Positions 49,494 to 61,485 of a DNA stretch of 64,000 nucleotides are shown one piece after another. The stretch is from positions 1 to 64,000 of the forward strand of contig NZ_MPCX01000013.1 of NCBI RefSeq assembly GCF_001874145.1, given 5' to 3'. The notes under the pieces are model-generated. The model saw only the letters and a list, made by a program, of their open reading frames with translations. It was not told the DNA's origin and did no database searches. A program made the position numbers and the translations under genes. This DNA comes from Lacinutrix sp. MedPE-SW. Lineage in GTDB: Bacteria > Bacteroidota > Bacteroidia > Flavobacteriales > Flavobacteriaceae. Within the stretch, counting starts at the first letter, position 1, and each line of letters starts with the position of its first letter.

Positions 49494-51476
49494 CTAATCA
49501 ACATTATCATGTAAGAACGAATTATTGTTTCTTAGTTGAATATCGTCATTATCATCTATACTTAAACTTGTTTTTGACACATTAGTTTCAGATGAAGAAT
49601 GTTTAGTTTCATCAAGATTTAAACCTTGACGTTTGTAAGCTGGAATTTTTTCTATATCATCAATTTTTGAAGTATTGAATTTATGGTTAAATGACTTCAT
49701 TTTTTGACGTCTAGCATCTGCTCTTTCTTTTAAAATATCTGAAATTGAACTATTCATAGGATCTAAATCCTCTTCGGCTACCGTTGTTGTTTCTTCTGGT
49801 GAAACTACTTTCTTTTCGAATACAATTTCTTCATCTACAACTTCTTCTACTTTAACTTGTTTAGAGTTTTTATTTAAAGTTGCGTTAGCTTCATTATAAT
49901 CTTCTAATGTATAACGTACTTGCTCATCTTCACGAACTTCTGTTATTGGTATTAACTCAACAGGTTCATTTACTTCAATGTCATTTAAGTCGTGAACTAT
50001 ATTTGTTTGGGTTCTTGTTTCTTCAGTTTCAATAGTTTCTTCATTAATAGGCATATCGAAACTTAAAGTAATTTGCTTCTTATCTTCTATTGATTCGTCT
50101 TCTTCAACCTCAACTTCAATTTTACTTTCTTGAGTGTTTGTTGATGTAATTGTGAATTCTTGATCTGTGTTAAATGTAGCCACAACTTCATCATAAACAA
50201 CATCGATATTTTTAATAACTTCTGTTGTAGGAATCATGCCTAAATCTTCTAAAGAAACACTACGTTGTTTATTTATTAAATCCATTTCCATTTTACTTAG
50301 AGAATCTTCTGTGTCTTCATCTAAGTTTAAAGTATGTTTAACTACTTTAGGTGGTTCTGGCTTTTCTAGAACAATGTCTGGTGTAATAATCGCTGGTGAA
50401 GCTTCGTTTGGTGTTAAATCTTTTTCTATGCTTTGGTCTTCTTCTAGCGCATGAATTACTTTTTTAGTTTCGGTATTAGAAATTTCATCTTGCTGCTCAA
50501 TATCAAAACCTGTAGCTATAATTGTAACTGCGATAGATTCTTCTAGAGCCTCATCTTCACCAACACCCATAATTATATTAGCACCGTGTCCTGCTTCAGA
50601 TTGAATATGATCGTTTATTTCTCCAATTTCATCAATTGTAATTTCTTGAGAACCAGAAACGATTAGCAACAATACGTTTTTAGCTCCTGTAATTTTATTA
50701 TCGTTTAAAAGTGGAGAATCTAATGCTTTAGCAATTGCATCTTGAGCTCGGTTTTGCCCAGATGATGTTGATGATCCCATTATTGCTGTTCCACTATTAC
50801 TTAGTACTGTTTTAGCATCACGTAAATCAATGTTTTGCGTATAATGGTGAGTTATTACTTCTGCAATACCTCTTGCCGCTGTAGATAAAACTTCGTCTGC
50901 TTTTGAAAAACCTGCTTTAAACCCTAAATTACCGTAAACTTCACGTAATTTATTATTGTTAATTACAATTAACGAATCGACTTCATCACGCAGTTTCTCA
51001 ATACCTTCTTGCGCTTGTTGTATACGCATTTTACCTTCAAATTGAAATGGCATTGTTACTATACCAACTGTTAAAACGTCTAATTCTTTAGCCATTTTAG
51101 CAATTATTGGTGCTGCTCCAGTACCTGTTCCTCCACCCATTCCTGCTGTTATAAATACCATTTTAGTATTTGTACCAAGCATAGATTTAATATCTTCAAA
51201 ACTCTCTACTGCAGATTGCATACCTACTTCTGGATTTGCTCCAGCTCCAAGTCCTTCGGTGAGGTTAACACCTAGTTGGATTTTATTTGGTACTCCACTA
51301 TTTTGAAGTGCTTGGGCATCTGTATTGCAGATTACAAAATCTACTCCTTTGATACCTTGTTGAAACATATGGTTAATAGCGTTGCTACCGCCACCACCAA
51401 CACCAATAACCTTGATGACGTTGGATTGATTTTTAGGTAAATCAAAGGCGATACTTTCGAATTCTTTGTTGCTCAT
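49494..51476 (-). CDS. ftsZ: Cell division protein FtsZ with long acidic C-terminal extension (660 aa)
   Basis: IKVIGVGGGGSNAINHM; FITAGMGGGTGTGAAPIIA; low-complexity acidic linker; IPAYKRQG motif. Confidence 0.97.
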   Translation of the reverse strand: MSNKEFESIAFDLPKNQSNVIKVIGVGGGGSNAINHMFQQGIKGVDFVICNTDAQALQNSGVPNKIQLGVNLTEGLGAGANPEVGMQSAVESFEDIKSMLGTNTKMVFITAGMGGGTGTGAAPIIAKMAKELDVLTVGIVTMPFQFEGKMRIQQAQEGIEKLRDEVDSLIVINNNKLREVYGNLGFKAGFSKADEVLSTAARGIAEVITHHYTQNIDLRDAKTVLSNSGTAIMGSSTSSGQNRAQDAIAKALDSPLLNDNKITGAKNVLLLIVSGSQEITIDEIGEINDHIQSEAGHGANIIMGVGEDEALEESIAVTIIATGFDIEQQDEISNTETKKVIHALEEDQSIEKDLTPNEASPAIITPDIVLEKPEPPKVVKHTLNLDEDTEDSLSKMEMDLINKQRSVSLEDLGMIPTTEVIKNIDVVYDEVVATFNTDQEFTITSTNTQESKIEVEVEEDESIEDKKQITLSFDMPINEETIETEETRTQTNIVHDLNDIEVNEPVELIPITEVREDEQVRYTLEDYNEANATLNKNSKQVKVEEVVDEEIVFEKKVVSPEETTTVAEEDLDPMNSSISDILKERADARRQKMKSFNHKFNTSKIDDIEKIPAYKRQGLNLDETKHSSSETNVSKTSLSIDDNDDIQLRNNNSFLHDNVD

Positions 51477-51533
51477 AAAATTCTATTTATTTGGATCAAT
51501 TGTTTAGGTATTGTAATACCTTTTAATATTTTA

Positions 51534-52859
51534 TTATTCTGCGTTGTCTAAAAAATCTTTAACACGCTCTGTTAAAGCGTCTAAAAATGAACGCTTTTGT
51601 TTTTTTGGTTGCTCTATTGGTTGCTCTTCTTCTGTTTCTTCTTCTTGAATTTGAGCATCTTCAACTACTTCTTCTATTACAGCTTCTGCTTTAACTCTTT
51701 CTTGACGTTTTAAACCATCCATTACCAAACCTACTGCTGTAGCGAATAATGGACTTGTAATAGCATCATCACTATCGCCTGCTAAATGCTCATTTGGATA
51801 ACCAACTCTGGTATCCATTCCTGTAATATATTCTACTAACTGTTTTAAGTGCTTTAATTGGCTTCCTCCACCGGTTAAAACAATACCAGCTATTAATTTT
51901 TTCTTTTGTTCTTCATGCCCGTAATTTTTTATTTCTACATAAACTTGCTCTATAATTTCTACTACTCGTGCATGAATAATTTTAGACAAATTTTTAAGCG
52001 TAATTTCTTTTGGGTCTCTACCTCTTAATCCTGGAATTGAAACAATTTCATTGTCTTTATTTTCACCTGGCCATGCAGAACCAAATTTTATTTTTAATAA
52101 TTCGGCTTGTTTTTCTATAATAGAACAGCCTTCTTTTATATCTTCAGTAATAACATTTCCACCAAAAGGAATTACAGCTGTATGTCTAATTATTCCGTCT
52201 CTAAAGATGGCTAAATCTGTTGTTCCTCCACCTATATCAATTAAGGCTACACCTGCTTCTTTTTCTTCTTGACTTAATACTGCATTTGCAGATGCTAAAG
52301 GTTCTAACGTTATACCTTCTAACTCCAAGCCTGCGCTTTTAACACAACGCCCAATATTTCTAATTGAAGAGACTTGACCAACTACAACATGAAAATTAGC
52401 TTCTAATCTTCCACCGTACATTCCAATTGGTTCTTTTATTTCTGCTTGACCATCAACTTTATATTCTTGTGGTAACACATGTATAATTTCTTCTCCTGGA
52501 AGCATCACTAGTTTATGCACTTGATTAATTAAACGCTCAATATCATCATCATCTATTACTGTTTCAGAATCTGCACGCGTTATATAATCACTATGTTGCA
52601 AGCTTCGTATATGTTGTCCTGCAATACCTACTGTTACACCTTCTATTTTTGTTGCAGCTGCAGCTTCGGCTTCTTGTATTGCTAATTGTATAGATTGTAT
52701 GGTTTGGGTAATATTATTAACGACACCACGATGTACACCTAAACTTTTAGATTTACCAATACCTAAAATTTCGACTTTTCCGTATTCATTTTTACGGCCA
52801 ATCATCGCCACAATTTTTGTGGTCCCAATGTCTAATCCAACTGCTAAATTCTGTTCCAT
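51534..52859 (-). CDS. ftsA: Cell division protein FtsA
   Basis: AVGLDIGTTKIVAMIGRK; ALIDIGGGTTDLAIF; IVLTGGGSQLKHL. Confidence 0.96.
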   Translation of the reverse strand: MEQNLAVGLDIGTTKIVAMIGRKNEYGKVEILGIGKSKSLGVHRGVVNNITQTIQSIQLAIQEAEAAAATKIEGVTVGIAGQHIRSLQHSDYITRADSETVIDDDDIERLINQVHKLVMLPGEEIIHVLPQEYKVDGQAEIKEPIGMYGGRLEANFHVVVGQVSSIRNIGRCVKSAGLELEGITLEPLASANAVLSQEEKEAGVALIDIGGGTTDLAIFRDGIIRHTAVIPFGGNVITEDIKEGCSIIEKQAELLKIKFGSAWPGENKDNEIVSIPGLRGRDPKEITLKNLSKIIHARVVEIIEQVYVEIKNYGHEEQKKKLIAGIVLTGGGSQLKHLKQLVEYITGMDTRVGYPNEHLAGDSDDAITSPLFATAVGLVMDGLKRQERVKAEAVIEEVVEDAQIQEEETEEEQPIEQPKKQKRSFLDALTERVKDFLDNAE

Positions 52860-52862
52860 AAC

Positions 52863-53582
52863 TTATACTTTAGTACAAACAACTTGGTTTTCAAATTGCA
52901 AATTCACTTTGCTATATTTGCCTAAACTTTTATCCTTAATTGCTTTTTTATAAAAGGCTTTTAGGTTGTTTATTTTTTTATCTAAATATTCAAGTTTTCC
53001 CAATTGCACAACAAATTTGCATTGTCTTAACTTTAAATTTATAGACTTATCTTCATTCTCATGAATCTCAACAACGTTCTTTTTTAAAAAGTCGTCTGCA
53101 TTAATTTTGCTTGCAATAGCAAAAACATTTTCTAATTTATTTTTACTTACATTACCAGTAACTAATGGTACTCTCGCTGTGTAATTTGATGACAACGGCA
53201 TATACCCACCATTACTATCTATATAGTAAGAGCTTGATTTTAAAACTCTTGCAATAGGTTGTTTTTGTTTAATTTTTGCTGAAAAATCACCATTTACACT
53301 CAAGAAAACTTCGGCTTTTTCAATAATTGCATTTGCATTTAATGCAGTTTCTAGAGCATTCAAATCTAAAGTTTCTTTAGGCACACTCGTAACAGCTTGT
53401 TGATTTTGTATTAACAATTTACTAACATTTGCATGGGTTATAAATGGCTTTTGGTCATCTACAAATTCAATTGTTATTTTAGCTACTTTTCTATCACTGT
53501 TTTTTATTGATGAAAAAGCATACAAAAACACTACTATAAATAGTAGTAGACTGATTTTTATATAGTTCCAATTAATTTTCAT
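52863..53582 (-). CDS. ftsQ: Cell division protein FtsQ
   Basis: Single TM then POTRA-like region; located between murC and ftsA. Confidence 0.85.
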   Translation of the reverse strand: MKINWNYIKISLLLFIVVFLYAFSSIKNSDRKVAKITIEFVDDQKPFITHANVSKLLIQNQQAVTSVPKETLDLNALETALNANAIIEKAEVFLSVNGDFSAKIKQKQPIARVLKSSSYYIDSNGGYMPLSSNYTARVPLVTGNVSKNKLENVFAIASKINADDFLKKNVVEIHENEDKSINLKLRQCKFVVQLGKLEYLDKKINNLKAFYKKAIKDKSLGKYSKVNLQFENQVVCTKV

Positions 53583-54930
53583 TAATTAATGCCTGCTTTA
53601 TAATTTTAACTTCTGCTCCTATATCTCCAGCGCCAAGAGTTAGTATAATTTTTGCTTTACTTGCTTTAATTTTATTTATAATTTCCGACTTTTCTATTAG
53701 CTGTTTTTTAGGGTTATTTATTTTATTTAATAACCATTTTGAGTTTATGCCTTCTATTGGCAATTCTCGTGCTGGATATATATCTAACAATAAAATTTCG
53801 TCAAACATTGAAAGGCTTTGTGCAAACTCTACACCAAAATCTTTTGTTCTTGAAAATAAATGCGGTTGAAACACAACTAGCACTTTGTCTTCTGGATACA
53901 TCTCTCTAACGGCTTGATGTACTGCCTTTATTTCTTCGGGATGATGTGCATAATCGTCTATAAAAACAAGTTCATTAGTTTTTATTTGATAAGTAAAACG
54001 ACGTTTTACACCTTTATAAGATGCTAGTGCCTTAGCGAGCTGCGGCTTAGGGAGACCATATTCTACAGCCATCGCTAGGGCTATTAAAGCATTCGACAAA
54101 TTATGTCTACCAGGTAGGTTAAATTTAACTTGTTTTAGTATTGTATTTGGCATTTTCACATCAAACACATAAGTACCATTTTCTATTTTTATATTTTGAA
54201 CGGCATAATCTGCATCATCTTCAATACCATAGGTTATACCTTTTAAAGGCAACCCATTTTTTACAAAGAGTTTGCCGTTTGGTTTTAGTTTTTTTGCAAA
54301 ATCCTCGAATGTTTTCACTAGTTCTGATGCGTCTCCATAAATATCTAAATGATCTGCATCCATAGATGTTATACATGCTAGATCTGGAGATAGTGTTAAA
54401 AATGAACGATCAAACTCATCTGCCTCAACAACACTTACTTCATCTCCATTTAGTATTAAATTAGAGCTATAGTTTTCACTAATGCCTCCCAAAAATGCTG
54501 TTAAAGGCACATTACATTCTCGCATAATATGACCAAGTATGCTTGTTGTTGTTGTTTTACCGTGCGTACCTGCTACAGCCAAGCAATATGTATTTTCGGT
54601 TATTAGTCCTAATATTTCTGAACGTTTTAAAATTGTAAATTTATTAGCGTTAAAATAATTTAACTCTTTATTGTTTTTTGGGATTGCCGGCGTATAAACC
54701 ACCAAGGTTTTTTCTGGATCTAAAAACTGACTTTCGATATTTTCTACTGCATCTTCAAAATGAACGTTAACACCTATTTCTTTTAACGCTTCTGTAATAT
54801 CTGTTTTGGTTTTATCGTAACCTGCAACATACTTACCAGTAGCATTAAAGTAACGTGCAATAGCACTCATACCAATACCGCCAATACCTACAAAATAGAT
54901 GTTATGTATGTTGTTTAAATTCATTTTCAT
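53572..54930 (-). CDS. murC: UDP-N-acetylmuramate--L-alanine ligase
   Basis: YFVGIGGIGMSAIARYF; VAGTHGKTTTTSILGHIM; FIDDYAHHPEEIKAV. Confidence 0.97.
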   Translation of the reverse strand: MKMNLNNIHNIYFVGIGGIGMSAIARYFNATGKYVAGYDKTKTDITEALKEIGVNVHFEDAVENIESQFLDPEKTLVVYTPAIPKNNKELNYFNANKFTILKRSEILGLITENTYCLAVAGTHGKTTTTSILGHIMRECNVPLTAFLGGISENYSSNLILNGDEVSVVEADEFDRSFLTLSPDLACITSMDADHLDIYGDASELVKTFEDFAKKLKPNGKLFVKNGLPLKGITYGIEDDADYAVQNIKIENGTYVFDVKMPNTILKQVKFNLPGRHNLSNALIALAMAVEYGLPKPQLAKALASYKGVKRRFTYQIKTNELVFIDDYAHHPEEIKAVHQAVREMYPEDKVLVVFQPHLFSRTKDFGVEFAQSLSMFDEILLLDIYPARELPIEGINSKWLLNKINNPKKQLIEKSEIINKIKASKAKIILTLGAGDIGAEVKIIKQALINEN

Positions 54931-54952
54931 TTTATTAGAAACGTCTAATATT

Positions 54953-56059
54953 TTATTTATGCTTCAGAAGTTTTTCAACTTCATCGACTATTTCTTTTGT
55001 TGCATTAACTAATGCTAATTTTTTAATATTTTCTCCCAATTGCTTTTGCCTTTCTTCTGAAGCCATTAATTGTGAAAATTTATTTTTAAAATCTACTTCT
55101 AAATCTTCTTGAGCAATCATTAACGCAGCATTTTCATCTACAATAGATTTTGCATTTTTTGTTTGATGATCTTCTGCCACATAAGGTGACGGCACAAAAA
55201 CCACAGGTTTACCAACAATACATAATTCACTTACAGATCCTGCTCCTGCTCTTGAAATAATAATATCTGCAGCTGCATAAGCATAATCCATATTATTAAT
55301 ATATTGATGTACTTGCACGTCTTTTATATCACCATTAATTTTATACTCACTATAATACAGTTTTCCTGTTTGCCAAATAATTTGCACTTGTTGCGTTTGC
55401 AAAAAATCTAACTCGCGTTTTAAAAGCTCGTTTATTGCTTTTGCTCCTAAACTTCCTCCAAGTACTAATAGTGTTTTTTTTCCTTCAACTAAATTAAAGT
55501 ACTTTATTGCTTCGGCTTTTTTAGATTGAATATCTAACAAATCCTGACGTACAGGATTTCCTGTTTTTATAATTTTATCTTTAGGAAAAAAACGCTCTAA
55601 ACCATCGTATGCAACACATATTTTTTGCACTTTTTTAGATAATAATTTATTAGTAATTCCTGGATATGAGTTTTGCTCTTGTATTAAACTAGGTACTCCT
55701 TTTGAGGCTGCTACTTGTAATAATGGTCCGCTTGCAAAACCTCCAGTTCCTATAACAACATCTGGTTTAAAAGTGTTTACTATTTTTCTTGCATTCCATA
55801 AACTATTAATAAGTTTAAACGGAAACATTAAGTTTTTAAGTGTTAATTGTCTTTGTATTCCAGTTATCCATAAGCCTTTAATTTTATAGCCAGCTTGCGG
55901 TACTTTTTCCATTTCCATTCTATCTTTTGCTCCTACAAACAAAAACTCTGCACTTGGATAACGTGATTTTAATTCGTTAGCAATAGCAATTGCAGGATAG
56001 ATATGCCCACCTGTACCGCCACCGCTTAATATTATTTTATATGTTTTGTTTTTACTCAC
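54953..56059 (-). CDS. murG: UDP-GlcNAc:MurNAc-pentapeptide-PP-undecaprenol GlcNAc transferase
   Basis: [62 protein letters not shown]. Confidence 0.97.
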   Translation of the reverse strand: MSKNKTYKIILSGGGTGGHIYPAIAIANELKSRYPSAEFLFVGAKDRMEMEKVPQAGYKIKGLWITGIQRQLTLKNLMFPFKLINSLWNARKIVNTFKPDVVIGTGGFASGPLLQVAASKGVPSLIQEQNSYPGITNKLLSKKVQKICVAYDGLERFFPKDKIIKTGNPVRQDLLDIQSKKAEAIKYFNLVEGKKTLLVLGGSLGAKAINELLKRELDFLQTQQVQIIWQTGKLYYSEYKINGDIKDVQVHQYINNMDYAYAAADIIISRAGAGSVSELCIVGKPVVFVPSPYVAEDHQTKNAKSIVDENAALMIAQEDLEVDFKNKFSQLMASEERQKQLGENIKKLALVNATKEIVDEVEKLLKHK

Positions 56060-56063
56060 TTTA

Positions 56064-57266
56064 TTATATTGTTTCCGATAGAATCTCTAACGGATTATCT
56101 TCTGTGTTTTCAGTTTCTTCTCTTCCTTTTATCTCTTCTCTTTTTGCGCTTACGCTCAAAATAATACCTATAGCTAAACAGGTCATCCAAATTGATGTTC
56201 CACCACTACTTATTAATGGAAGTGTTTGTCCTGTTACCGGAAACAACTCTACTGCAACAGCCATATTTATCATGGCTTGAAATACAATAGGAAAACCAAC
56301 ACCAAGCACTAAAAGTTTACCAAAAAGTGTATCTGATTTTTGAGCTACAATAACAATTCTAAATAGTAGCCACATGTACATTACCATTAAAAACAAGCCA
56401 CCAATTAAGCCATATTCTTCAATAATAATTGCAAAAATAAAATCTGAAGACGACTGTGGCAAGAAGTTTTTTTGCGTACTTTTTCCAGGACCAACACCGG
56501 TTAATTCTCCAGAAGCAATTGCTATTTTAGCTTTTTCTATTTGATAGTCTGCTTCTGTATCTCCTCCATCTGAAAAGTTTTCTATTCTACTCATCCAAGT
56601 ATCTACACGGTTAGGCATAGCATCTGGAAATGCTTTTGCTACCAGTATAAATAACACCAATGCTAATATTCCCGAACCAATAATTACTGCTAAATAACGA
56701 ATAGGATAACCGCCTAAAAAAACCAACACAATAACCATTAAAAATATTAAGGCTGTAGTAGAAAAGTTTGAAGGCAATATTAAAATAAGCACCAAAAATA
56801 CTGGCAACCATAATGGCAAAATAGACTCTTTAAAAGATACTTTTTGATCTTTTATTTTAGACATATATCGCGCAACATAAACCATTAATACAACGGATGC
56901 CAACGTAGAGGTTTGAAACGACATATTTACAAATGGGATACGAATCCAGCGACTGGCATTTGCACCTTCTATTGTAGTACCTTGCATGATTGTAACAACC
57001 AATAACACCAATACTATTGGTATCATTACCATAGATAAACCACGAAAGTAACGATATGGAATTTTATGTACTCCATACATAATGGTAAACCCTAAAAACA
57101 AATGCATAAAGTGTTTTACAAAAAAAGCAAAGGTATTACTATTACCACCAACGTATGCTAAATTACTTGCCGCACTATACACAGGAAGAAATGAGAAAAT
57201 AGCCAATAAAGCAGCTATTGCCCATATTAATCGATCGCCTTTTATGTTATTAAAAAGTTGTTGCAC
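56064..57266 (-). CDS. ftsW: FtsW/RodA/SpoVE family peptidoglycan glycosyltransferase
   Basis: [47 protein letters not shown]. Confidence 0.95.
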   Translation of the reverse strand: MQQLFNNIKGDRLIWAIAALLAIFSFLPVYSAASNLAYVGGNSNTFAFFVKHFMHLFLGFTIMYGVHKIPYRYFRGLSMVMIPIVLVLLVVTIMQGTTIEGANASRWIRIPFVNMSFQTSTLASVVLMVYVARYMSKIKDQKVSFKESILPLWLPVFLVLILILPSNFSTTALIFLMVIVLVFLGGYPIRYLAVIIGSGILALVLFILVAKAFPDAMPNRVDTWMSRIENFSDGGDTEADYQIEKAKIAIASGELTGVGPGKSTQKNFLPQSSSDFIFAIIIEEYGLIGGLFLMVMYMWLLFRIVIVAQKSDTLFGKLLVLGVGFPIVFQAMINMAVAVELFPVTGQTLPLISSGGTSIWMTCLAIGIILSVSAKREEIKGREETENTEDNPLEILSETI

Positions 57267-57325
57267 TCTATTTATATTTTTGTTTTTAAAAGCGTTAAGC
57301 TTTGTGGCAATTCAAGAAATTTTAA

Positions 57326-58663
57326 TTACAGATTTCTTACAGCATTTTTAAACTGTCTTCCTCTATCTTCATAATTTTCAAACAAATCGAAACTTGCACA
57401 TGCTGGCGATAACAATACATTATCTCCAGCTTCGGCAATTTTATAAGCAATTTTTACTGCCTCGCTCATAAACTGAGTTTCTACAATAACATCTACCATA
57501 TTCCCGAAATTTTCTAAAAGCTTTTCATTGTCTATGCCCAAACAAATTATTGCTTTTACTTTTTCATTTATAAACGGAAATAACTCTGTATAGTCGTTAC
57601 CTTTATCTGTTCCTCCAACAATCCAAACTGTTGGTGCATCCATACTTTCTAACGCATAATATGTTGCATTTACATTAGTTGCTTTAGAGTCGTTTATATA
57701 TTGTACTTTATTAATTTTAAGTACTTGCTCTAAGCGATGCTCGACACCATGAAAATTTTCTAAACTTTCACGTATTGTTTGTTTTCTAATTTTTAACAGG
57801 TGTGACACTGTTGAGGCAGCCATTGCATTTTTTACGTTGTGCTTTCCTTCTAAAGCTAAATTTTTTGTCGGCATAATTATATGTTTGTTATCTATTGTTA
57901 TTTTTATATTCTCGTTTTCTAAATACGCACCATTTTCTATTTTTTTTGTTAATGAAAATGGTAATAATGTTGATTGAATTGTATTTGTTTTTAACCAATT
58001 TGTTATCACTTCGTCGTCTGCATCATAAATCAAATAATCTTCTTTTGTTTGATTTAATGCTATTCGAAATTTTGAATTGATATAGTTTTCAAACTTATAG
58101 TCGTACCTATCTAAATGATCTGGTGTGATATTAGTAATTATAGCAATATTGGGCTTAAAGTCTATAATACCGTCTAGTTGAAAACTGCTAATTTCTAGCA
58201 CATAGTTTTTATAATTTTTTTCTAAAATTTGCTTAGCAAAACTATCTCCAATGTTTCCTGCTAATCCTACATTTAATTCTTGTGAAAGAATATGATGTGT
58301 TAATGATGCTGTAGTTGTTTTCCCATTACTTCCAGTGATTCCTACTATTGTTGCTTTTGTGTATTTTGAAGCAAATTCAATTTCTGAAATCACTGGAATA
58401 GTATTACTGATAAGTTTTTGGACTAATTCTACTTTATCAGGAATTCCAGGACTCTTCATTACAACATCAGCACTTAAAATTTTAATTTCTGTGTGCTGTT
58501 GTTCTTCCCATTCAATCTCATTATGTATAAGAACTTTCTTATAGTCTTCTTTTATTTTTCCTTTATCTGAAACAAAAACCTCGTAACCTTCAGCTTTAGC
58601 TAAAAGTGCTGTACCAACACCACTTTCTCCTGCTCCTAATATTACTAATCTTTGTTTTTTCAT
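57326..58663 (-). CDS. murD: UDP-N-acetylmuramoyl-L-alanine--D-glutamate ligase
   Basis: VILGAGESGVGTALLAKAEG; GITGSNGKTTTASLTHHIL; YINDSKATNVNATYYALES; LLSPACASFDLFENYEDRG. Confidence 0.96.
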   Translation of the reverse strand: MKKQRLVILGAGESGVGTALLAKAEGYEVFVSDKGKIKEDYKKVLIHNEIEWEEQQHTEIKILSADVVMKSPGIPDKVELVQKLISNTIPVISEIEFASKYTKATIVGITGSNGKTTTASLTHHILSQELNVGLAGNIGDSFAKQILEKNYKNYVLEISSFQLDGIIDFKPNIAIITNITPDHLDRYDYKFENYINSKFRIALNQTKEDYLIYDADDEVITNWLKTNTIQSTLLPFSLTKKIENGAYLENENIKITIDNKHIIMPTKNLALEGKHNVKNAMAASTVSHLLKIRKQTIRESLENFHGVEHRLEQVLKINKVQYINDSKATNVNATYYALESMDAPTVWIVGGTDKGNDYTELFPFINEKVKAIICLGIDNEKLLENFGNMVDVIVETQFMSEAVKIAYKIAEAGDNVLLSPACASFDLFENYEDRGRQFKNAVRNL

Positions 58664-58734
58664 TTTTTATTACTCTTCGTTAAGACGTAAAATTTATTTA
58701 CTGTTTTTACACCTTCATTCGAATAGGTATATCT

Positions 58735-59967
58735 TTACCTTAATTTTAATGTTACAATAGAAAGAATTGCTAAGAATATTCCTACAATCCAGAATCGTGT
58801 AACAATTTTACTTTCGTGATATCCTCCTTTTTGATAGTGATGATGCAACGGCGACATTTTAAAAATTCGCCTGCCTTCGCCATATTTTTTTCTAGTGTAT
58901 TTAAACCAACTCACTTGAAGTATTACCGAAAGCGACTCTGCAAAAAAGATTCCGCATAACAAAGGAATTAACAGCTCTTTTCTTACTGCAATTGCTATAA
59001 CTGCTATAACACCGCCAATTGTTAAGCTTCCTGTATCTCCCATAAAAACTTGGGCTGGATAAGTATTGTACCACAAAAACCCAATTAGCGCACCTATAAA
59101 GGCAGCTATAAACACAACCAACTCACCTAATTGTGGTATAAACATGACATTTAAATAATCTGAAAACACAAGGTTTCCAGAAATAAATGCAAATACAGCT
59201 AATGCAAATACAATTATGGCAGAACTTCCTGCCGCCAAACCATCAATACCATCGGTTAAGTTTGCACCGTTAGATACTGCTGTTACAATAAATATTACGA
59301 TTGGTATAAATATTAACCATGCATATTTTGCATAATCATCACCCAACCAAGTCACTAAATTTGAATAATCGAATTCGTTATCTTTTACAAATGGAATGGT
59401 TGTTTTTAATGACTGCTCTGCTGGGTTAAATTCTACTGCTGAGTTTTGTGTTATTTTTTCTGTTTCGTAAACAGGATTTACTTTTTCAGTTTTTATGGTT
59501 ACTCCTGGATGAAAGTACATTATTGCTCCAACAAAAATCCCTAATCCTACTTGGCCAAGCACCTTAAATTTACCGCTTAAACCGGCTTTATCTTTTTTAA
59601 ATACTTTTATATAATCGTCTGCAAAACCAACTAATCCCATCCAAATTGTAGTTACAATAAGCATGATTACATAAATATTTTCAAGCTTAGCAAGCAACAA
59701 CACAGGAATTAATGTTGAAAAAATAATTATTAATCCACCCATTGTTGGTGTTCCTGCTTTTTCTACTTGACCATCTAAACCTAAATCTCTTACAGATTCG
59801 CCTACTTGCTTTTTTTGAAGGATTCTTATTATTTTTTTTCCAAAAATAGTAGAAAACAACAACGATAATATTATCGCTAAAGCCGCGCGAAAAGTTATAA
59901 ACTCAAACACACTTGCTCCCGTTAGCTGGAATTGTTTTTCTAAATATTCGAATAGGTAGTATAACAT
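58735..59967 (-). CDS. mraY: Phospho-N-acetylmuramoyl-pentapeptide-transferase
   Basis: [79 protein letters not shown]. Confidence 0.97.
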   Translation of the reverse strand: MLYYLFEYLEKQFQLTGASVFEFITFRAALAIILSLLFSTIFGKKIIRILQKKQVGESVRDLGLDGQVEKAGTPTMGGLIIIFSTLIPVLLLAKLENIYVIMLIVTTIWMGLVGFADDYIKVFKKDKAGLSGKFKVLGQVGLGIFVGAIMYFHPGVTIKTEKVNPVYETEKITQNSAVEFNPAEQSLKTTIPFVKDNEFDYSNLVTWLGDDYAKYAWLIFIPIVIFIVTAVSNGANLTDGIDGLAAGSSAIIVFALAVFAFISGNLVFSDYLNVMFIPQLGELVVFIAAFIGALIGFLWYNTYPAQVFMGDTGSLTIGGVIAVIAIAVRKELLIPLLCGIFFAESLSVILQVSWFKYTRKKYGEGRRIFKMSPLHHHYQKGGYHESKIVTRFWIVGIFLAILSIVTLKLR

Positions 59968-60021
59968 TATTAACTGTTTGTTTTTTCTTATAATTCTAAA
60001 TAAAGCTTAGAACAACAAGGT

Positions 60022-61485
60022 TTATTTTTGTAATTGTTTTAATAAATTTTCAACTATTTTAAAATCGTCAAAATCTGTTCGCTCACCATTTATTTCTTGA
60101 TAAGTCTCATGCCCTTTTCCTGCTATTAAAATAATATCTCCAGCATTTGCTAATTGGCAAGCTGTTTTTATAGCTTGTTTTCTATCTACAATTGATAAGG
60201 TTTTTTTAAAATTTTGAGGTTCTATACCTTTCTCAATATCTTCAATAATTAGCTCAGGCACTTCTGTTCTTGGGTTATCACTTGTAAAAATGGCTTTTGT
60301 GCTTAACGCTGAAGCAATGTGTCCCATTTTTGGTCTTTTTGTAGCATCTCTATCTCCACCACAACCAACAACAGTTATTAACTCTTCGTTTTTAGTGCGA
60401 ATACTATTAATGGTTTCTAACACATTTTTTAAAGCATCTGGCGTATGCGCATAATCTACAATGGCTGTAATATTTTCTTCAGAAATTAAATATTGAAATC
60501 TCCCACTTACACTTTCTAGCTCGCTTATGAGCCTTAAAATCTCGGTTTTTTCTAATCCTAACAATTCTGCAGTGGCGTATATAGCCAATACGTTTGAAGC
60601 ATTAAAACCACCTATTAACCTTGTCCACACATCGCTATCGTTAATTTTTAACAACATGCCACTGAATGAGTTTTCTAGTATTTGAGCTTTATAAGCTGCG
60701 TAATTTTTTAAACCGTATTTATACTGCTTCGCCTTTGTGTTTTGAAGCATAATTGCTCCGTTTTTATCATCGGCATTTGTTAGTGCAAAAGCATTACTAC
60801 TTAAATTATCGAAAAACGATTTTTTAACATCGCGATACTCTGCAAACGTTTCATGATAATCTAAATGGTCATGTGACAAATTTGTAAAAATACCACCTGC
60901 AAAATCAAGACCTTGAGTTCTTTTTTGATGAATACCATGCGAGCTCACCTCCATAAAACAAAACTCAACACCTTCGTTATTCATCTCACTTAAATAGCGA
61001 TTTATAGTTAGAGAATCTGGCGTTGTATGTGTAGCTTTATAGTCTTTATTATCTACTTTTATTACTACCGTTGAAAGCAAGCCAACTTTATATCCTGCCT
61101 TTTTAAATAATTGAAACAACAGTGATGCTATAGTCGTTTTACCATTTGTTCCAGTAACTCCCACTAATTTTAAATTAGAAGATGGATTTCCATAATAATT
61201 TGAAGCCATTATTGCTAAAGCAATACTAGAGTCTTCAACAACTATATAGCTAATACCTTCTTTTAAGGTTTTAGGTAAATACTCACAAACTACAGCAATT
61301 GCTCCTTGCTGTATTGCACTTTCTATATAATTATGACCATCTACAACACTTCCTTTAATTGCCACAAACAAATCGTTTACAGCAACGCTACGCGAGTTAA
61401 AATGAATATTTCTAACATACACGTTTGTGGTACCAACTACTGCATTGATAGTTACTTTATATAATATGTCTATTAATGATGTCAC
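60022..61485 (-). CDS. murE: UDP-N-acetylmuramoyl-tripeptide synthetase MurE
   Basis: GVTGTNGKTTIASLLFQLF; FMEVSSHGIHQKRT; TSDNPRTEVPELIIEDI; GKGHETYQEINGERTDFDD. Confidence 0.96.
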   Translation of the reverse strand: MTSLIDILYKVTINAVVGTTNVYVRNIHFNSRSVAVNDLFVAIKGSVVDGHNYIESAIQQGAIAVVCEYLPKTLKEGISYIVVEDSSIALAIMASNYYGNPSSNLKLVGVTGTNGKTTIASLLFQLFKKAGYKVGLLSTVVIKVDNKDYKATHTTPDSLTINRYLSEMNNEGVEFCFMEVSSHGIHQKRTQGLDFAGGIFTNLSHDHLDYHETFAEYRDVKKSFFDNLSSNAFALTNADDKNGAIMLQNTKAKQYKYGLKNYAAYKAQILENSFSGMLLKINDSDVWTRLIGGFNASNVLAIYATAELLGLEKTEILRLISELESVSGRFQYLISEENITAIVDYAHTPDALKNVLETINSIRTKNEELITVVGCGGDRDATKRPKMGHIASALSTKAIFTSDNPRTEVPELIIEDIEKGIEPQNFKKTLSIVDRKQAIKTACQLANAGDIILIAGKGHETYQEINGERTDFDDFKIVENLLKQLQK

